From Carboxylicivirga litoralis (lineage in GTDB: Bacteria > Bacteroidota > Bacteroidia > Bacteroidales > Marinilabiliaceae): a DNA stretch of 64,000 nucleotides. Location: assembly GCF_025499605.1 (NCBI RefSeq), contig NZ_JAFMVC010000020.1, forward strand, positions 1 through 64,000, given 5' to 3'. Of the stretch, positions 45,469 to 56,830 are shown piece after piece. Made by a program: the position numbers and the translations under genes. A model generated the notes under the pieces. That model made no database searches. It saw only the letters and a list, made by a program, of their open reading frames with translations, and was not told the DNA's origin. Each line of letters begins with the position of its first letter. Within the stretch, counting starts at the first letter, position 1.

Positions 45469-45503
45469 TTTTCATATGAATTTTCTAAATAATTATGGTT
45501 GCA

Positions 45504-45527
45504 CCTGCATCTTGAAAAAGATGCAGG
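45504..45527 (+). terminator. Terminator-like hairpin after hcp
   Basis: CCTGCATCTT and AAGATGCAGG form a 10-bp stem with a GAAA loop, 36 bases after the hcp stop. The T-tract is weak. Confidence 0.55.
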
Positions 45528-45658
45528 CTTCTCACTTCGCAATCACCTATCTTCCAGTTATTTATATTAAATATTAATAAGTATTTAATCACTTCAATCA
45601 ATTGAAAAAACCTTTAAATCAAAGTATCTTATAGTTCACTAATCTAAATCTATGCTGT

Positions 45659-46243
45659 ATGAATAAAAAACTAATTGACTTTCTCAAGCCTCCTGAACAC
45701 TGGAAAGTCCCGGTTATTTTAGCTGCCGGTGTCTTCGTTGGTTTGAGCTTTTATGTGTTCTACGTGTCTAGGGCTCATTCTTATTTATCGGACAATCCAA
45801 AAACATGTGTTAACTGCCACATTATGGCGCCACAATTTGCTACCTGGAGCCACAGTGCACACCGCGAAGTGGCCACTTGCAATGATTGCCATGTTCCACA
45901 AGACAATGTTTTTAACACCTATTTCTTCAAAGCAAAAGATGGAATGCGACATGCTTCTGTTTTTACGATGAGAGCCGAACCGCAGGTCATCTTCATTCAG
46001 GAGGAAGGTCGAAATGTTGTGCAGCAAAATTGTATCCGTTGTCACGAACAGTTGATTACTGATGATAAACTATTGGCACACAAGCCCAATATTCACCGTA
46101 ACATTGACGACCGTCTCTGTGTTGACTGTCACCGCGAAACACCCCACGGAAGAGTTAACAGCTTATCGAGCGTGCCTAATGCCCGAGTGCCGGTTCCCGA
46201 AAGTCCTCTTCCCGACTGGCTTAAAGACTTAAATAATCAATAA
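45659..46243 (+). CDS. nrfH: Cytochrome c nitrite reductase small subunit NrfH
   Basis: A 194-residue NapC/NrfH-family membrane cytochrome with one N-terminal helix (residues 18-36). Four CxxCH heme motifs are present: CVNCH, CNDCH, CIRCH and CVDCH. It oxidises membrane quinol and passes electrons to NrfA on the outer side of the membrane. The nrfA gene follows 28 bases later, so the pair forms an operon and a membrane complex. Confidence 0.95.
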   Translation: MNKKLIDFLKPPEHWKVPVILAAGVFVGLSFYVFYVSRAHSYLSDNPKTCVNCHIMAPQFATWSHSAHREVATCNDCHVPQDNVFNTYFFKAKDGMRHASVFTMRAEPQVIFIQEEGRNVVQQNCIRCHEQLITDDKLLAHKPNIHRNIDDRLCVDCHRETPHGRVNSLSSVPNARVPVPESPLPDWLKDLNNQ

Positions 46244-46271
46244 CCTAAATCAAAAAAAATCTATAAATAAT

Positions 46272-47786
46272 ATGAAACCTATACGAGAACAAATAAAGGA
46301 AAAACCCTTGCTAGGCTGGGTATTATTTTTCGTTACAATAGTTGTAGTATTTCTATTAGGCCTATTAGCTTCATCTGTAATGGAGAGACGTGCTGAGGCT
46401 GTATTTGCCTATACACCTAAAGTAAAACATTCACCAACAGAACCACGCAACGAAGTTTGGGGACAAAACTTCCCCAAAGAGTACCAATCGTATATGAAAA
46501 CCAAAGACACCACTTTTGCCAGTAAATACAACGGTGCAGCCATGATTGATATGCTAGAAGTTGATCCTCGATTAGTAGTTTTGTGGGCCGGTTATGGCTT
46601 TGCCAAAGACTATAACCAAGGGCGTGGACACGGCTATGCTGTTGAAGATATTCATAACACATTGCGTACAGGTGGTCCGACAGAAGATAGAAAGAGTCCG
46701 ATGCCAAATACTTGCTGGACATGCAAAAGTCCAGATGTACCACGTTTAATGGCAGAAATGGGGCCAGCTGAATTCTACAAAGGCACATGGGACGAAAAAG
46801 GTTCCGAAGTAATGAACAGTATCGGTTGTGCCGATTGTCATGACTCAAAGACAATGAACCTCAAGGTTACACGCCCTGCATTGGTGGAAGCTTTTGAAAG
46901 AATGGGAAAAGACATCAACCAGGCTTCTCACCAGGAAATGCGCTCATTAGTGTGTGCTCAGTGTCATGTAGAATATTATTTTAATAAGAAATCTCACCCG
47001 GGATCACCTTATTTGACTTTTCCATGGGATAAAGGAATGTCGGTTGAAGCGATGGAAGAGTACTACGATGAGATTGAATTCTCTGACTGGACACATAAAC
47101 TGAGCCGTGCGCCTATGCTGAAAGCTCAACACCCTGGTTATGAAGTATACTCAACCGGCGTTCATGCTAAAAGAGGTGTGTCATGTGCCGATTGCCATAT
47201 GCCTTACAAAAGTGAAGGTGGTATCAAGTTTACGGATCACCATATCCAGAGCCCTTTAAATAATGTAGCCAACTCTTGCCAGGTTTGTCACCGCGAAGAA
47301 ACGGCCAGCTTAATTGAAGATGTTTATGAGCGTCAGGACCGGATTATTGAAAACCGCGATAAATTGGAAGAATTAATCGTACGCATGCATGTTGAAGCTA
47401 AACTAGCTTGGGATTTAGGAGCTAAAGAACACCAGATGGAGGCCATCTTAACGGACATCCGTCATGCACAATGGCGCTGGGATTATGCAGCTGCCAGCCA
47501 TGGGGGCTCCTTCCACTCTCCGGTTGAAATTGGGCGTGTCATTTCAACTGGCATTACAGTTGCTCAGGAAGGTCGAATTAAATTAGCTCGTCTGCTTGCC
47601 GATTTAGGTCATAACGAAGAAGTACCTTATCCGGATATCGCCACAAAAGCTAAAGCTCAGGAATTTATTGGCTTACCAGTTGAAAAACTTCAGGGCGAAA
47701 AAGATGAATTCTTAAAAACTTTATTGCCAAAGTGGAAAGAAGAAGCTAAAAAGCGTGAAGCTGGTTACGCTACTTCTATGAAATAA
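46272..47786 (+). CDS. nrfA: Cytochrome c nitrite reductase NrfA (ammonia-forming)
   Basis: 504 residues with an N-terminal membrane anchor or uncleaved signal (residues 15-35). The active-site heme motif is CWTCK, the Lys-ligated heme that defines NrfA, and four CxxCH sites follow (CADCH, CAQCH, CADCH, CQVCH). It reduces nitrite to ammonium with six electrons in the periplasm, serving nitrite respiration or detoxification. Catalytic Tyr/His and Ca-binding regions (ECQVEYYF-like, in the CAQCHVEYYF block) are present. It follows nrfH closely. Confidence 0.96.
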   Translation: MKPIREQIKEKPLLGWVLFFVTIVVVFLLGLLASSVMERRAEAVFAYTPKVKHSPTEPRNEVWGQNFPKEYQSYMKTKDTTFASKYNGAAMIDMLEVDPRLVVLWAGYGFAKDYNQGRGHGYAVEDIHNTLRTGGPTEDRKSPMPNTCWTCKSPDVPRLMAEMGPAEFYKGTWDEKGSEVMNSIGCADCHDSKTMNLKVTRPALVEAFERMGKDINQASHQEMRSLVCAQCHVEYYFNKKSHPGSPYLTFPWDKGMSVEAMEEYYDEIEFSDWTHKLSRAPMLKAQHPGYEVYSTGVHAKRGVSCADCHMPYKSEGGIKFTDHHIQSPLNNVANSCQVCHREETASLIEDVYERQDRIIENRDKLEELIVRMHVEAKLAWDLGAKEHQMEAILTDIRHAQWRWDYAAASHGGSFHSPVEIGRVISTGITVAQEGRIKLARLLADLGHNEEVPYPDIATKAKAQEFIGLPVEKLQGEKDEFLKTLLPKWKEEAKKREAGYATSMK

Positions 47787-47836
47787 ATGAAAAAAGATAC
47801 AGTATCATAAAATAATATTCATCGTTCACTGAGAAT

Positions 47837-47947
47837 GGTTACTGAGCGAAGCCGAAGTAGAGTCGAAGTGATTATCTATTAAGCATCACAATAAATAATA
47901 TTCATCTCGACTCCCCTTCGACAAGCTCAGGGAGCAACTCGATGACC
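47837..47947. repeat. Dispersed two-armed palindromic repeat, copy D
   Basis: Arms GGTTACTGAGCGAAGCC (from 47837) and the inverted CTCGACTCC (about 47907-47915) match copy A in reverse orientation. The second arm is interrupted by an extra block with CCCTTCGACAAGCTCAGGG. The spacer between the arms is 32 bases, against 34 in copy A, with unrelated sequence. It lies between nrfA and the channel gene. Confidence 0.65.
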
Positions 47948-47996
47948 GAATCTTTTTAATAGACTCGTTTCTTTTCATCATCTAAATCAAACTCTT

Positions 47997-49253
47997 ATGA
48001 AATTGAAAAATATATTCGCACTTGCTATTCTACTCTTAGCAGGAAGCACATTATACGCACAAGTAAAGATTTCAGCCGAAGTAAGGCCTCGTTCCGAGTA
48101 CAGTCACGGCACTAAAATGCCTGCCACCGACGACACAGATGGTTCTTTAATCACCAGTCAGCGAACTCGTTTGAACCTGGATTACCAAAATGAAGATTTT
48201 GCCATTGGCATTGTGATGCAGGATGTTCGCAATTGGGGAGCAGAAAAGCAATTAACTACCAATGGTAATGAAACAGTATACTTACATCAGGCTTGGGCCG
48301 AATGGTTTATTAATCAAACGTTTTCGGTAAAAGCCGGTCGCCAGCAGTTGGTTTATGACGACCACCGAATGTTAGGTAGTGTTGGCTGGGCTCAGCAGGC
48401 TCGCTCTCATGATGTGGCTGTGTTTAAATACACTGGTAGTCTTAATGTCCATTTCGGTTTAGCTTACAACAATTCAACCCTGAACAGTAATGTGTATATC
48501 GGACCAGATTATTACAAGCGCATGCAATATTTATGGTTGAACCGAGAAGGCGATTCTTATTCAGCCAGTCTTTTGTTTATGAGTGTGGGACGCCCTTATT
48601 TTAAGGATGCTCCAGTAAATACTGATCAAGGCGTTAGATGCACGCGCACAGCAGGAACGCATATAAAAACCCAACTTGCCGGTGTTAAACTGGCCGGTAA
48701 TTTCTATTATCAGTTTGGCGAAGATGTCGCCGGAAATGATGTTTCGGCATTTAATATTTCAGTTGATGCTACCGCAGCACTTGGTGAGACCTTTAATGTT
48801 GGAGGTGGTTATGAATTATTATCCGGTACCGACCAGGTAGGCGCCGACAAAAACAACTCATTCAATCCATTTTTTGGCACCAATCACAAATTTAACGGCC
48901 TGATGGACTACTTCTATGTTGGCAACCACATTGATAATGTTGGATTGCACGACATTTACGCCAAAGCCAATTTTAAGCCTGGTAAAGTCAAATTTAACGC
49001 AGCCCTTCACTTCTTTAGTGCTCATGGCGAAGTGGCAAGCGGTAATCAAGGACTAGGCACAGAAGTGGATTTATTCTGCGGCTATTCGCACAAAGGAAAA
49101 GTACAGCTTGACTTCGGTTACTCTCACATGTTTGCCGGTGATGGACTATACGACATTAAATATCCGGCACAAACAGTCGAAGAAAAGGGCAATCATTGGG
49201 CATGGGTGATGCTAACCTTCAAGCCTACTTTATATGAGTCGAAAAAAGATTAA
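47997..49253 (+). CDS. Alginate-export-type outer-membrane channel protein
   Basis: 418 residues with a signal peptide (ending near TLYAQV, residue 22) and a barrel of the alginate_exp/AlgE family. The diagnostic blocks are VRPRSEYSHGTKM, SQRTRLNLDYQNEDFAIGIV, YLHQAWAEWFINQTFSVKAGR and QQLVYDDHRMLGSVGWAQQ. It ends with a C-terminal hydrophobic strand. No alginate genes are nearby. Its position after nrfHA suggests it may be a channel for nitrite/nitrate or another anion, which is an inference. The repeat and about 210 bases separate it from nrfA, so it may be a separate unit. Confidence 0.78.
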   Translation: MKLKNIFALAILLLAGSTLYAQVKISAEVRPRSEYSHGTKMPATDDTDGSLITSQRTRLNLDYQNEDFAIGIVMQDVRNWGAEKQLTTNGNETVYLHQAWAEWFINQTFSVKAGRQQLVYDDHRMLGSVGWAQQARSHDVAVFKYTGSLNVHFGLAYNNSTLNSNVYIGPDYYKRMQYLWLNREGDSYSASLLFMSVGRPYFKDAPVNTDQGVRCTRTAGTHIKTQLAGVKLAGNFYYQFGEDVAGNDVSAFNISVDATAALGETFNVGGGYELLSGTDQVGADKNNSFNPFFGTNHKFNGLMDYFYVGNHIDNVGLHDIYAKANFKPGKVKFNAALHFFSAHGEVASGNQGLGTEVDLFCGYSHKGKVQLDFGYSHMFAGDGLYDIKYPAQTVEEKGNHWAWVMLTFKPTLYESKKD

Positions 49254-49277
49254 ATAAGTTTCCGGCATTAATATAGA

Positions 49278-49310
49278 AAAGAGCCGCTTTCGTAATGAAG
49301 GCGGCTCTTT
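49278..49310. terminator. Bidirectional terminator between channel gene and ppc
   Basis: AAAGAGCCGC (49278-49287) and GCGGCTCTTT (49301-49310) form a 10-bp stem, extended by four more pairs inside, between two convergent genes. Confidence 0.8.
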
Positions 49311-49330
49311 CAATAGTATAAAAGATTTTA

Positions 49331-51898
49331 TCAGACTGAATTACGGCTGGCATTGATATTTCCAAACAATGAACGCATTACCATTCTTTCATACAATGCT
49401 AAGTGTTCATCTTCAGGTTTATTTTGAAGCTTTTGGATTTCAATCAGTGCATACTGCTGAATAGCTAATAGTGGAAGAACTACATTCTCTCGTAAACGAA
49501 TGCTGTTTCTGCTGCGCGCATTGTCAGCCAGCAATACTGAGTCGCCCGACACTTTCAACACCATTTCCTTTGTCAATAGATATTCGTTATGAATAATTTT
49601 CCAGAATTCACCAAACTTCTCATCCTTCTCCATGTATTTCGTTAAAGAGAAGTTAGTTTTACTCATACTCTGCATACTATTCGAAATCAGAGCCTTAAAA
49701 AAGATAGAAGAATTATACAATTCTTTACAGTCTTCAAGTTTACCAGCATCCTCCTGTGCTTTCAAAGCCGTCCCCAAACCATAAAATCCTGGCACATTTT
49801 GCTTCAATTGACTCCAGGCTCCTACAAACGGAATAGCTCGTAAATCATCAAACTTCAGTTTATCACTGGCTCCTCTTTTCGATGGACGACTGCCAATATT
49901 TGCTAAACCATAATATTTTAAAGTGCTTCGCTCCTCAAGAAAAGGAATAAACAAAGGATGTGCTTTTAAGTCGGCATACTTTTCATAGCCACTTTCCGAC
50001 ATCTGTTGTATTAAATGACGCTGACTTTCGCTCAAATCAGAAGCTGTACGATTAAATAAATTATTCTCAAAACCTGCAGTAAGCAAGTGACCTAAATTAT
50101 GTGTCGCTGCTTCTTTAATGCCGTAATGCGAACTAATTGTTTGCCCCTGTATAGTCAACTGAATCTGATGACTATCAATGGTTTTACCCAATGCCGAATA
50201 AAACAAATGCGTGTTACCACCACCGCGGGCTGGAGGTCCTCCTCGTCCATCGAAAAACACCACTTCAACATCGCTTTCGCGAGAAATAAGCGAGATATCT
50301 TCCTTGGCACGATAAATACCCCAGTTAGCCATCAGGTAACCACCGTCTTTTGTTCCATCGGAGAATCCCAGCATCACAGTCTGGCGATTTTTACGATTGG
50401 CTAAATGTGTTTTATACTTCGGATGATTATAAAGCGTTTTCATTGATTGGCCGGCACCTTTCAGGTCATCAACAGTTTCAAACAATGGTACTACATCCAA
50501 CGATAAGGACTCATCGCCCCAGCTACAAAGACGTGCCAAAGCCACTACTTTAGCAATATCAATGGTACCACGACAATTACTGATAATATAGCGGTGGGCT
50601 GCACGTTGTCCATTCTCATTCTGTATGGTACGAATGGCCTTCAGCGACTCCAATGTATCGCGCACCAATTCATCCTCAAACACACTGGTATCAATACGGC
50701 CTTTCACCTTTAAAAGAAGGTTCAATTGTTTGTCTTCCGGCAATTCCCACATGTTTTCAGGGAATAGTTCAGGATTGATGCGCATCACTTCATTAAAGGC
50801 TTTACCAATCACCCGGCTATCCTGACGAATATCGATGCTGGCAAAGAAGAAACCAAACTGCTTAATTTTACGTTTGAACGATTTCACCTTATCGATAAAC
50901 AAACTCTGATGCTCCTCTTTCAGTAACTTCTCAACTCTATCAAGTTGCACTAATAAGTAGTTTAAGTCAACATTCTTCTCTCCGTTGGCATTTGTCAGTT
51001 CTTCGCTAAAGCGCTCATCCAGCTCATTCAGAATATCATAAACACCTTCGAAACTCATACGACGCTTAATGGCTTTAAGCTCGGCATGGTAACAGGTTGA
51101 TAAGGTAAAACGCAATTTGCGAGCCACCTTTAATGTGGTGTCCACTTTAACAAATGGATTACCATCTCGATCGCCTCCGGGCCAGAAACCCATGGTTATC
51201 AACTCTTTGTTATGATCTATTTTGCCAGGAAAAAATTCATCAATACGGTCTAAAAGTTCCCCAACTGCCGGATAAAAAATACTGCCTAAATACCAGCTAA
51301 GTGCCATGGCCTCGTCATATGCTGACGGCTTCTTTTTGCGATAAAATGGTGTTTTACCAAGCTGTTGAAGTAAATCTCTTGCATAACCAACTTCATCATT
51401 TGTAATTGCCTCAGTCAGGTCTGTAGAGATGGCCAACACGCGGCCTGGATAAAACTGAGTTGGGTGAGCGGTCAAGACTGTTCGAATACCAAAAGTATCC
51501 AGCAATTCATCCATCTGCTCTTCCAGATTTCTGTTCTCCACTTTTTGTTTAATCCTGCCCCACGAATCTGAATCATTAATTCGATGAATCTTCGTATAAG
51601 CCGCCTCTTCCAAAGCATCAATCAAAACAATCTGGCGCTCAACATATTGGATTATTTTAAACAGAAACGATATACGCTCCCGTTCAGACAAATCGGGTTT
51701 ATGCTCTTTAAAAAAATCGTTGATAATGGTTGTTGGCGATTTCCCATTTTCGAATCCTTTAACACAGGCCTCATTCAGCAATGGCAATAATAAACCGGTT
51801 TGCTGAACCCCATGTAATGGTAGAGTGAGAAACAAGCTATTGTAGAGTTGATACTTTAACTCCACCAACTCTGTGTATGACTTCTCAATTTGGTTCAT
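49331..51898 (-). CDS. ppc: Phosphoenolpyruvate carboxylase
   Basis: 855 residues. It fixes bicarbonate on PEP to make oxaloacetate, an anaplerotic reaction. Active-site segments are visible: LTAHPTQFYPGR (catalytic His), PGGDRDGNPFVK, LGFSDGTKDGGYLMANW and FFDGRGGPPARGGGNTH with the conserved Arg. The region near the C-terminus (LADNARSRNSIRLRENVV) is typical. It is somewhat shorter than the 880-920-residue E. coli type, as in other Bacteroidota. No regulator is adjacent. A -7 TATCTTTG lies at 51988-51995 on this strand. Confidence 0.94.
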   Translation of the reverse strand: MNQIEKSYTELVELKYQLYNSLFLTLPLHGVQQTGLLLPLLNEACVKGFENGKSPTTIINDFFKEHKPDLSERERISFLFKIIQYVERQIVLIDALEEAAYTKIHRINDSDSWGRIKQKVENRNLEEQMDELLDTFGIRTVLTAHPTQFYPGRVLAISTDLTEAITNDEVGYARDLLQQLGKTPFYRKKKPSAYDEAMALSWYLGSIFYPAVGELLDRIDEFFPGKIDHNKELITMGFWPGGDRDGNPFVKVDTTLKVARKLRFTLSTCYHAELKAIKRRMSFEGVYDILNELDERFSEELTNANGEKNVDLNYLLVQLDRVEKLLKEEHQSLFIDKVKSFKRKIKQFGFFFASIDIRQDSRVIGKAFNEVMRINPELFPENMWELPEDKQLNLLLKVKGRIDTSVFEDELVRDTLESLKAIRTIQNENGQRAAHRYIISNCRGTIDIAKVVALARLCSWGDESLSLDVVPLFETVDDLKGAGQSMKTLYNHPKYKTHLANRKNRQTVMLGFSDGTKDGGYLMANWGIYRAKEDISLISRESDVEVVFFDGRGGPPARGGGNTHLFYSALGKTIDSHQIQLTIQGQTISSHYGIKEAATHNLGHLLTAGFENNLFNRTASDLSESQRHLIQQMSESGYEKYADLKAHPLFIPFLEERSTLKYYGLANIGSRPSKRGASDKLKFDDLRAIPFVGAWSQLKQNVPGFYGLGTALKAQEDAGKLEDCKELYNSSIFFKALISNSMQSMSKTNFSLTKYMEKDEKFGEFWKIIHNEYLLTKEMVLKVSGDSVLLADNARSRNSIRLRENVVLPLLAIQQYALIEIQKLQNKPEDEHLALYERMVMRSLFGNINASRNSV

Positions 51899-51987
51899 TC
51901 TAATACGATTCTAGTTTGTGTATTGAATACATAATCAATAGGCTGCCTTATAATTTATAAGATAAACCCAATAATTAATAACAAAAA

Positions 51988-51995
51988 CAAAGATA
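51988..51995 (-). promoter_or_regulatory. Possible -7 element of ppc
   Basis: TATCTTTG on the minus strand lies about 90 bases upstream of the ppc ATG. A TTG at 52020-52022 is a loosely spaced -33 candidate. Confidence 0.4.
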
Positions 51996-52102
51996 AGATG
52001 TTTTTAAGAGTATTACTATCAAGAAATATTTCTTTATATTTTTTTAAGCTTTTATTAAGCGAATACTAATAAGAAACACATCCTGATTAATTTAAAAAGA
52101 AG

Positions 52103-52135
52103 TTGGTCGATTTTTATGGTATTTTTCTACCTTTG
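52103..52135 (+). promoter_or_regulatory. Promoter of pyrG
   Basis: TTG (52103-52105), a 22-base spacer and TACCTTTG (52128-52135) fit the Bacteroidota consensus. The pyrG start is 56 bases downstream. Confidence 0.6.
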
Positions 52136-52167
52136 TAGCTTGTAATTTTAGGACTCGTATTGAGTAA

Positions 52168-53793
<1,626 letters not shown>

Positions 53794-53814
53794 TCTAACA
53801 CTCAAAAAAATAAA

Positions 53815-55659
53815 ATGGATAGAAATTCGATAACCGGAATTATACTAATCACCGTTATTCTGGCTTTCTTCTGGTGGATTAACAAACCATCGGAAGAGCA
53901 ATTGGCTCAACAGCAACACCGCCGTGACTCTATTGCAATGGTAGAAAAAACGCGTGCTGAAGCTGAGGCACAAGCGGCTCTCGTAAAAGAGCAACAGGCC
54001 CAAAAAGCTGAAGCAACAAAAGACTCGTCTACGATCGCTGCTGAAAAAACAAGCCGTTATGGTTTATTTGCTGAGGCCTCTGAGGGTCAGCAGTCGTTTG
54101 TAACATTAGAGAATAACCTGGTTAAAATTAAGATATCAACCAAAGGAGCACGTATTTACTCTGTTGTATTAAAAGAATACAACACGTTTGAAGGCAACCC
54201 GGTTGAACTAATGAGTGGCGATCAAAACCGCTTTGGTTTTTACTTTACGCACAGCAACCGTAACTTCCACACCAACGACTTATTTTTTAATGTAGCCAAA
54301 TCGTCATCTAATAAAGCCGATTTTGTTATCAAGGCCGCTGAAGGTGAAATGGTGTTCTCGTATGAATTACCAGACAACAGTTACATGGCCGATTTCAATA
54401 TCACCACACGCGATATGGGCAGCATCATGACTACAAGCACTGGTTCACTGGGGCTTGAGTGGAACATGCGTATGGATGCTCAGGAGAAAGCACCTGATTT
54501 TGAGCGTCAGCGATCAGGTGTGTATTTTAAGTTTGCCCAGGAAGATGTTGACCATATTAATGCAGCCAGCTCTGATACTGAAAAACTAAGTACTAAAGTA
54601 CAATGGGTCGCCTTTAAAGACCAGTTCTTCTCATCTGTATTTATTGCCAAAGACAACTTTTTAAGTGGCGAAGTATCGACTGAAGGTCCTGAAGACAAAA
54701 ATGAGCGTTTAATTATGAATGCTAAGGCTCAGTTAAACGTGCCTTACACAGGTAACGATAACTTAGGCTTTCATTTCTATTTTGGACCTAATGATTTTAA
54801 AGAGCTTCAACCTTATGAAGAAGAATATCAGCTTCGTCAGTTAGTTTACTTAGGATGGGGACCATTACGCTACATTAACCTTGGTGTTATTGAAGTATTC
54901 CACTTCTTCGAAGGTTTTATCAGAAATTATGGTTTAATCATCTTGTTGTTGACCATTCTTATTAAACTTATTCTCTTCCCGCTTACCTACAAGTCTTATG
55001 TTTCTACAGCTAAGATGAAGGTATTGAAGCCACAGATTGAAGAGATTAACAATAAGATACCAAAGGAAAAAGCAATGGAGCGCCAGCAAGCTACCATGGC
55101 CTTGTACCGCAAAGCTGGTGTTAACCCTATGGGGGGATGCTTACCGATGTTGCTACAAATGCCTATCCTGTTTGCCATGTTCCAGTTCTTCCCAGCGTCA
55201 ATCGAATTACGCGGAGAAGCATTTTTGTGGGCTGAAGATTTATCGTCTTATGATTCCATCTTCCAGTTACCATTTGAAATTCCATTCTATGGCGACCATG
55301 TAAGCTTATTCTGTTTGTTGATGGCCATTACCAACATTGTTTACACCAAGATTAACCAGGAAATGACACAAAGCAGTCAGCAAATGCCTGGTATGAAAGG
55401 TATGATGTACATGATGCCGGTGATGTTCTTGTTCTTCTTTAACAACTATGCATCAGGTTTGAGTTACTACTATTTTATCTCAACCTTGATTACCATTGGA
55501 CAGACCTTATTAATCCGTCGTTTTGTGGATGAGGATGCGTTATTAGCTAAGTTGAATGCCAATAAGAAGAAGCCTGTTAAGAAGTCTAAATTCCAGCAGC
55601 GTCTAGAAGACATGCAGAAGCAACAAGCTCAGGCAGCTAAAAAGGGAAAGAAAAAGTAA
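53815..55659 (+). CDS. yidC: Membrane protein insertase YidC
   Basis: 614 residues. An N-terminal signal-anchor helix (residues 6-22, GIILITVILAFFWWI) is followed by a large periplasmic beta domain (residues about 65-355). The five-helix Oxa1/YidC core follows from about residue 360 (LGVIEVFHFFEGFI, YGLIILLLTILIKLILFPLT, NPMGGCLPMLLQMPILFAMF, MPVMFLFFFNNYASGLSYYY), with a basic tail ending KKGKKK. It inserts and folds inner-membrane proteins, alone or with SecYEG. The length is normal for Bacteroidota. Confidence 0.96.
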   Translation: MDRNSITGIILITVILAFFWWINKPSEEQLAQQQHRRDSIAMVEKTRAEAEAQAALVKEQQAQKAEATKDSSTIAAEKTSRYGLFAEASEGQQSFVTLENNLVKIKISTKGARIYSVVLKEYNTFEGNPVELMSGDQNRFGFYFTHSNRNFHTNDLFFNVAKSSSNKADFVIKAAEGEMVFSYELPDNSYMADFNITTRDMGSIMTTSTGSLGLEWNMRMDAQEKAPDFERQRSGVYFKFAQEDVDHINAASSDTEKLSTKVQWVAFKDQFFSSVFIAKDNFLSGEVSTEGPEDKNERLIMNAKAQLNVPYTGNDNLGFHFYFGPNDFKELQPYEEEYQLRQLVYLGWGPLRYINLGVIEVFHFFEGFIRNYGLIILLLTILIKLILFPLTYKSYVSTAKMKVLKPQIEEINNKIPKEKAMERQQATMALYRKAGVNPMGGCLPMLLQMPILFAMFQFFPASIELRGEAFLWAEDLSSYDSIFQLPFEIPFYGDHVSLFCLLMAITNIVYTKINQEMTQSSQQMPGMKGMMYMMPVMFLFFFNNYASGLSYYYFISTLITIGQTLLIRRFVDEDALLAKLNANKKKPVKKSKFQQRLEDMQKQQAQAAKKGKKK

Positions 55660-55678
55660 CGGAAGTTATCAGATATAC

Positions 55679-55713
55679 AAAAGCCGTTTTGCATTTGCAG
55701 AACGGCTTTTTTT
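55679..55713 (+). terminator. Terminator after yidC
   Basis: AAAAGCCGTT and AACGGCTTTT pair around a short inner stem, followed by T3, 20 bases after the stop. Confidence 0.85.
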
Positions 55714-55830
55714 CTGAAAAGTCTTTTATCAACTTTGCGAGTCATGTATGCCAGTTTGCGTTTCCCTAAATCATGTATATTCTATTCAGTTACTTTCGCG
55801 ATGGGAAATACTTCATCAGCGACGGGAAGT

Positions 55831-56811
55831 CTACTCCCTCTCGCCCCTGATTTTGGGGATACCTGGTATAGTTGGCAAAGGAGGTAGTAATTCCTTGAGT
55901 TCCATTAAAGGATCCAGCAGGTTTTTACGGAAGTCTTTTGGTGGCACAATCACCCTAAGTGAAAGCGGTTTTATTTTTATTTCGGCCTGCTTGCCCAGTT
56001 CAATCGGTTCTCCATCCAGGTGACCAATCAGTTTGTTATTGCTTTCAATGACAATATGTTTGGCTTTCGTTACAACATCATAACGGCGTTGGTCAACACT
56101 TTGGTCGAGGATACTAATTAACAGCGAAGGACCATCGTATATCGGAAACTCTTTGATAATGCAAACATCAATAAGCCCATCGTCAATTTTTGCCTGGGGT
56201 GCAATATGGATATTATTGCCCCATTGCGACGAATTAGCCAGTGTTATCATAAAAGCAGGCAGTTCATAGGTTTTACCATCAATTGAGATGCGATACACCG
56301 AGGACTTATATTTGGCATATTCACTGGTGATTAAGCGCATATAACCGGCAGGTCCCCTATTTTTAAGTTTGGCAAATTTATGGCTAATGTGGCCGTCAAA
56401 ACCTATACCAGCCACGTTTAACGACACCTGATCGTTAACCAGAAGCGTGTCAATATCTTTAACCACCATATGATTAATGACCTGCAAAGCACGATTAACA
56501 CGCAAAGGAATATCAAGAAACCTCGCCAACCCATTACCCGATCCGGTAGGAATAATAGCCAATGCTGTTGTTGTGTTGATCAATGCCGATCCAACTTCAT
56601 TAACCGTTCCATCGCCGCCTACAGCAACAACCACGTCAGATTTACCAACCGCGTCAGCCGCTAATTCGCGCGCATGACCAGCATATTCGGTATAGGCAAT
56701 AGAAACAGTTATCTTTTCATGGTCAATTTCACTTTCAACTGCTTGTTCAACGGTGCGTTGCTTGCCTATGCCTGAAATGGGGTTGATAATAAATAAAACA
56801 CGATTCTTCAT
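55831..56811 (-). CDS. YegS/BmrU-type diacylglycerol/lipid kinase family protein
   Basis: 326 residues. The DAGK catalytic domain is visible as VLFIINPISGIGKQ, VVAVGGDGTVNEVGSALI (ATP-binding GGDGT) and IPTGSGNGLARFLDIP. The C-terminal beta domain has HIAPQAKIDDGLIDVCII and HLDGEPIELGKQAEIKI. It phosphorylates diacylglycerol or a related lipid. It is the second gene of a pair with the DEAD-box helicase gene, which ends 19 bases upstream. Confidence 0.9.
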   Translation of the reverse strand: MKNRVLFIINPISGIGKQRTVEQAVESEIDHEKITVSIAYTEYAGHARELAADAVGKSDVVVAVGGDGTVNEVGSALINTTTALAIIPTGSGNGLARFLDIPLRVNRALQVINHMVVKDIDTLLVNDQVSLNVAGIGFDGHISHKFAKLKNRGPAGYMRLITSEYAKYKSSVYRISIDGKTYELPAFMITLANSSQWGNNIHIAPQAKIDDGLIDVCIIKEFPIYDGPSLLISILDQSVDQRRYDVVTKAKHIVIESNNKLIGHLDGEPIELGKQAEIKIKPLSLRVIVPPKDFRKNLLDPLMELKELLPPLPTIPGIPKIRGERE

Positions 56812-56830
56812 AGTAGGAGATTACATCAGC

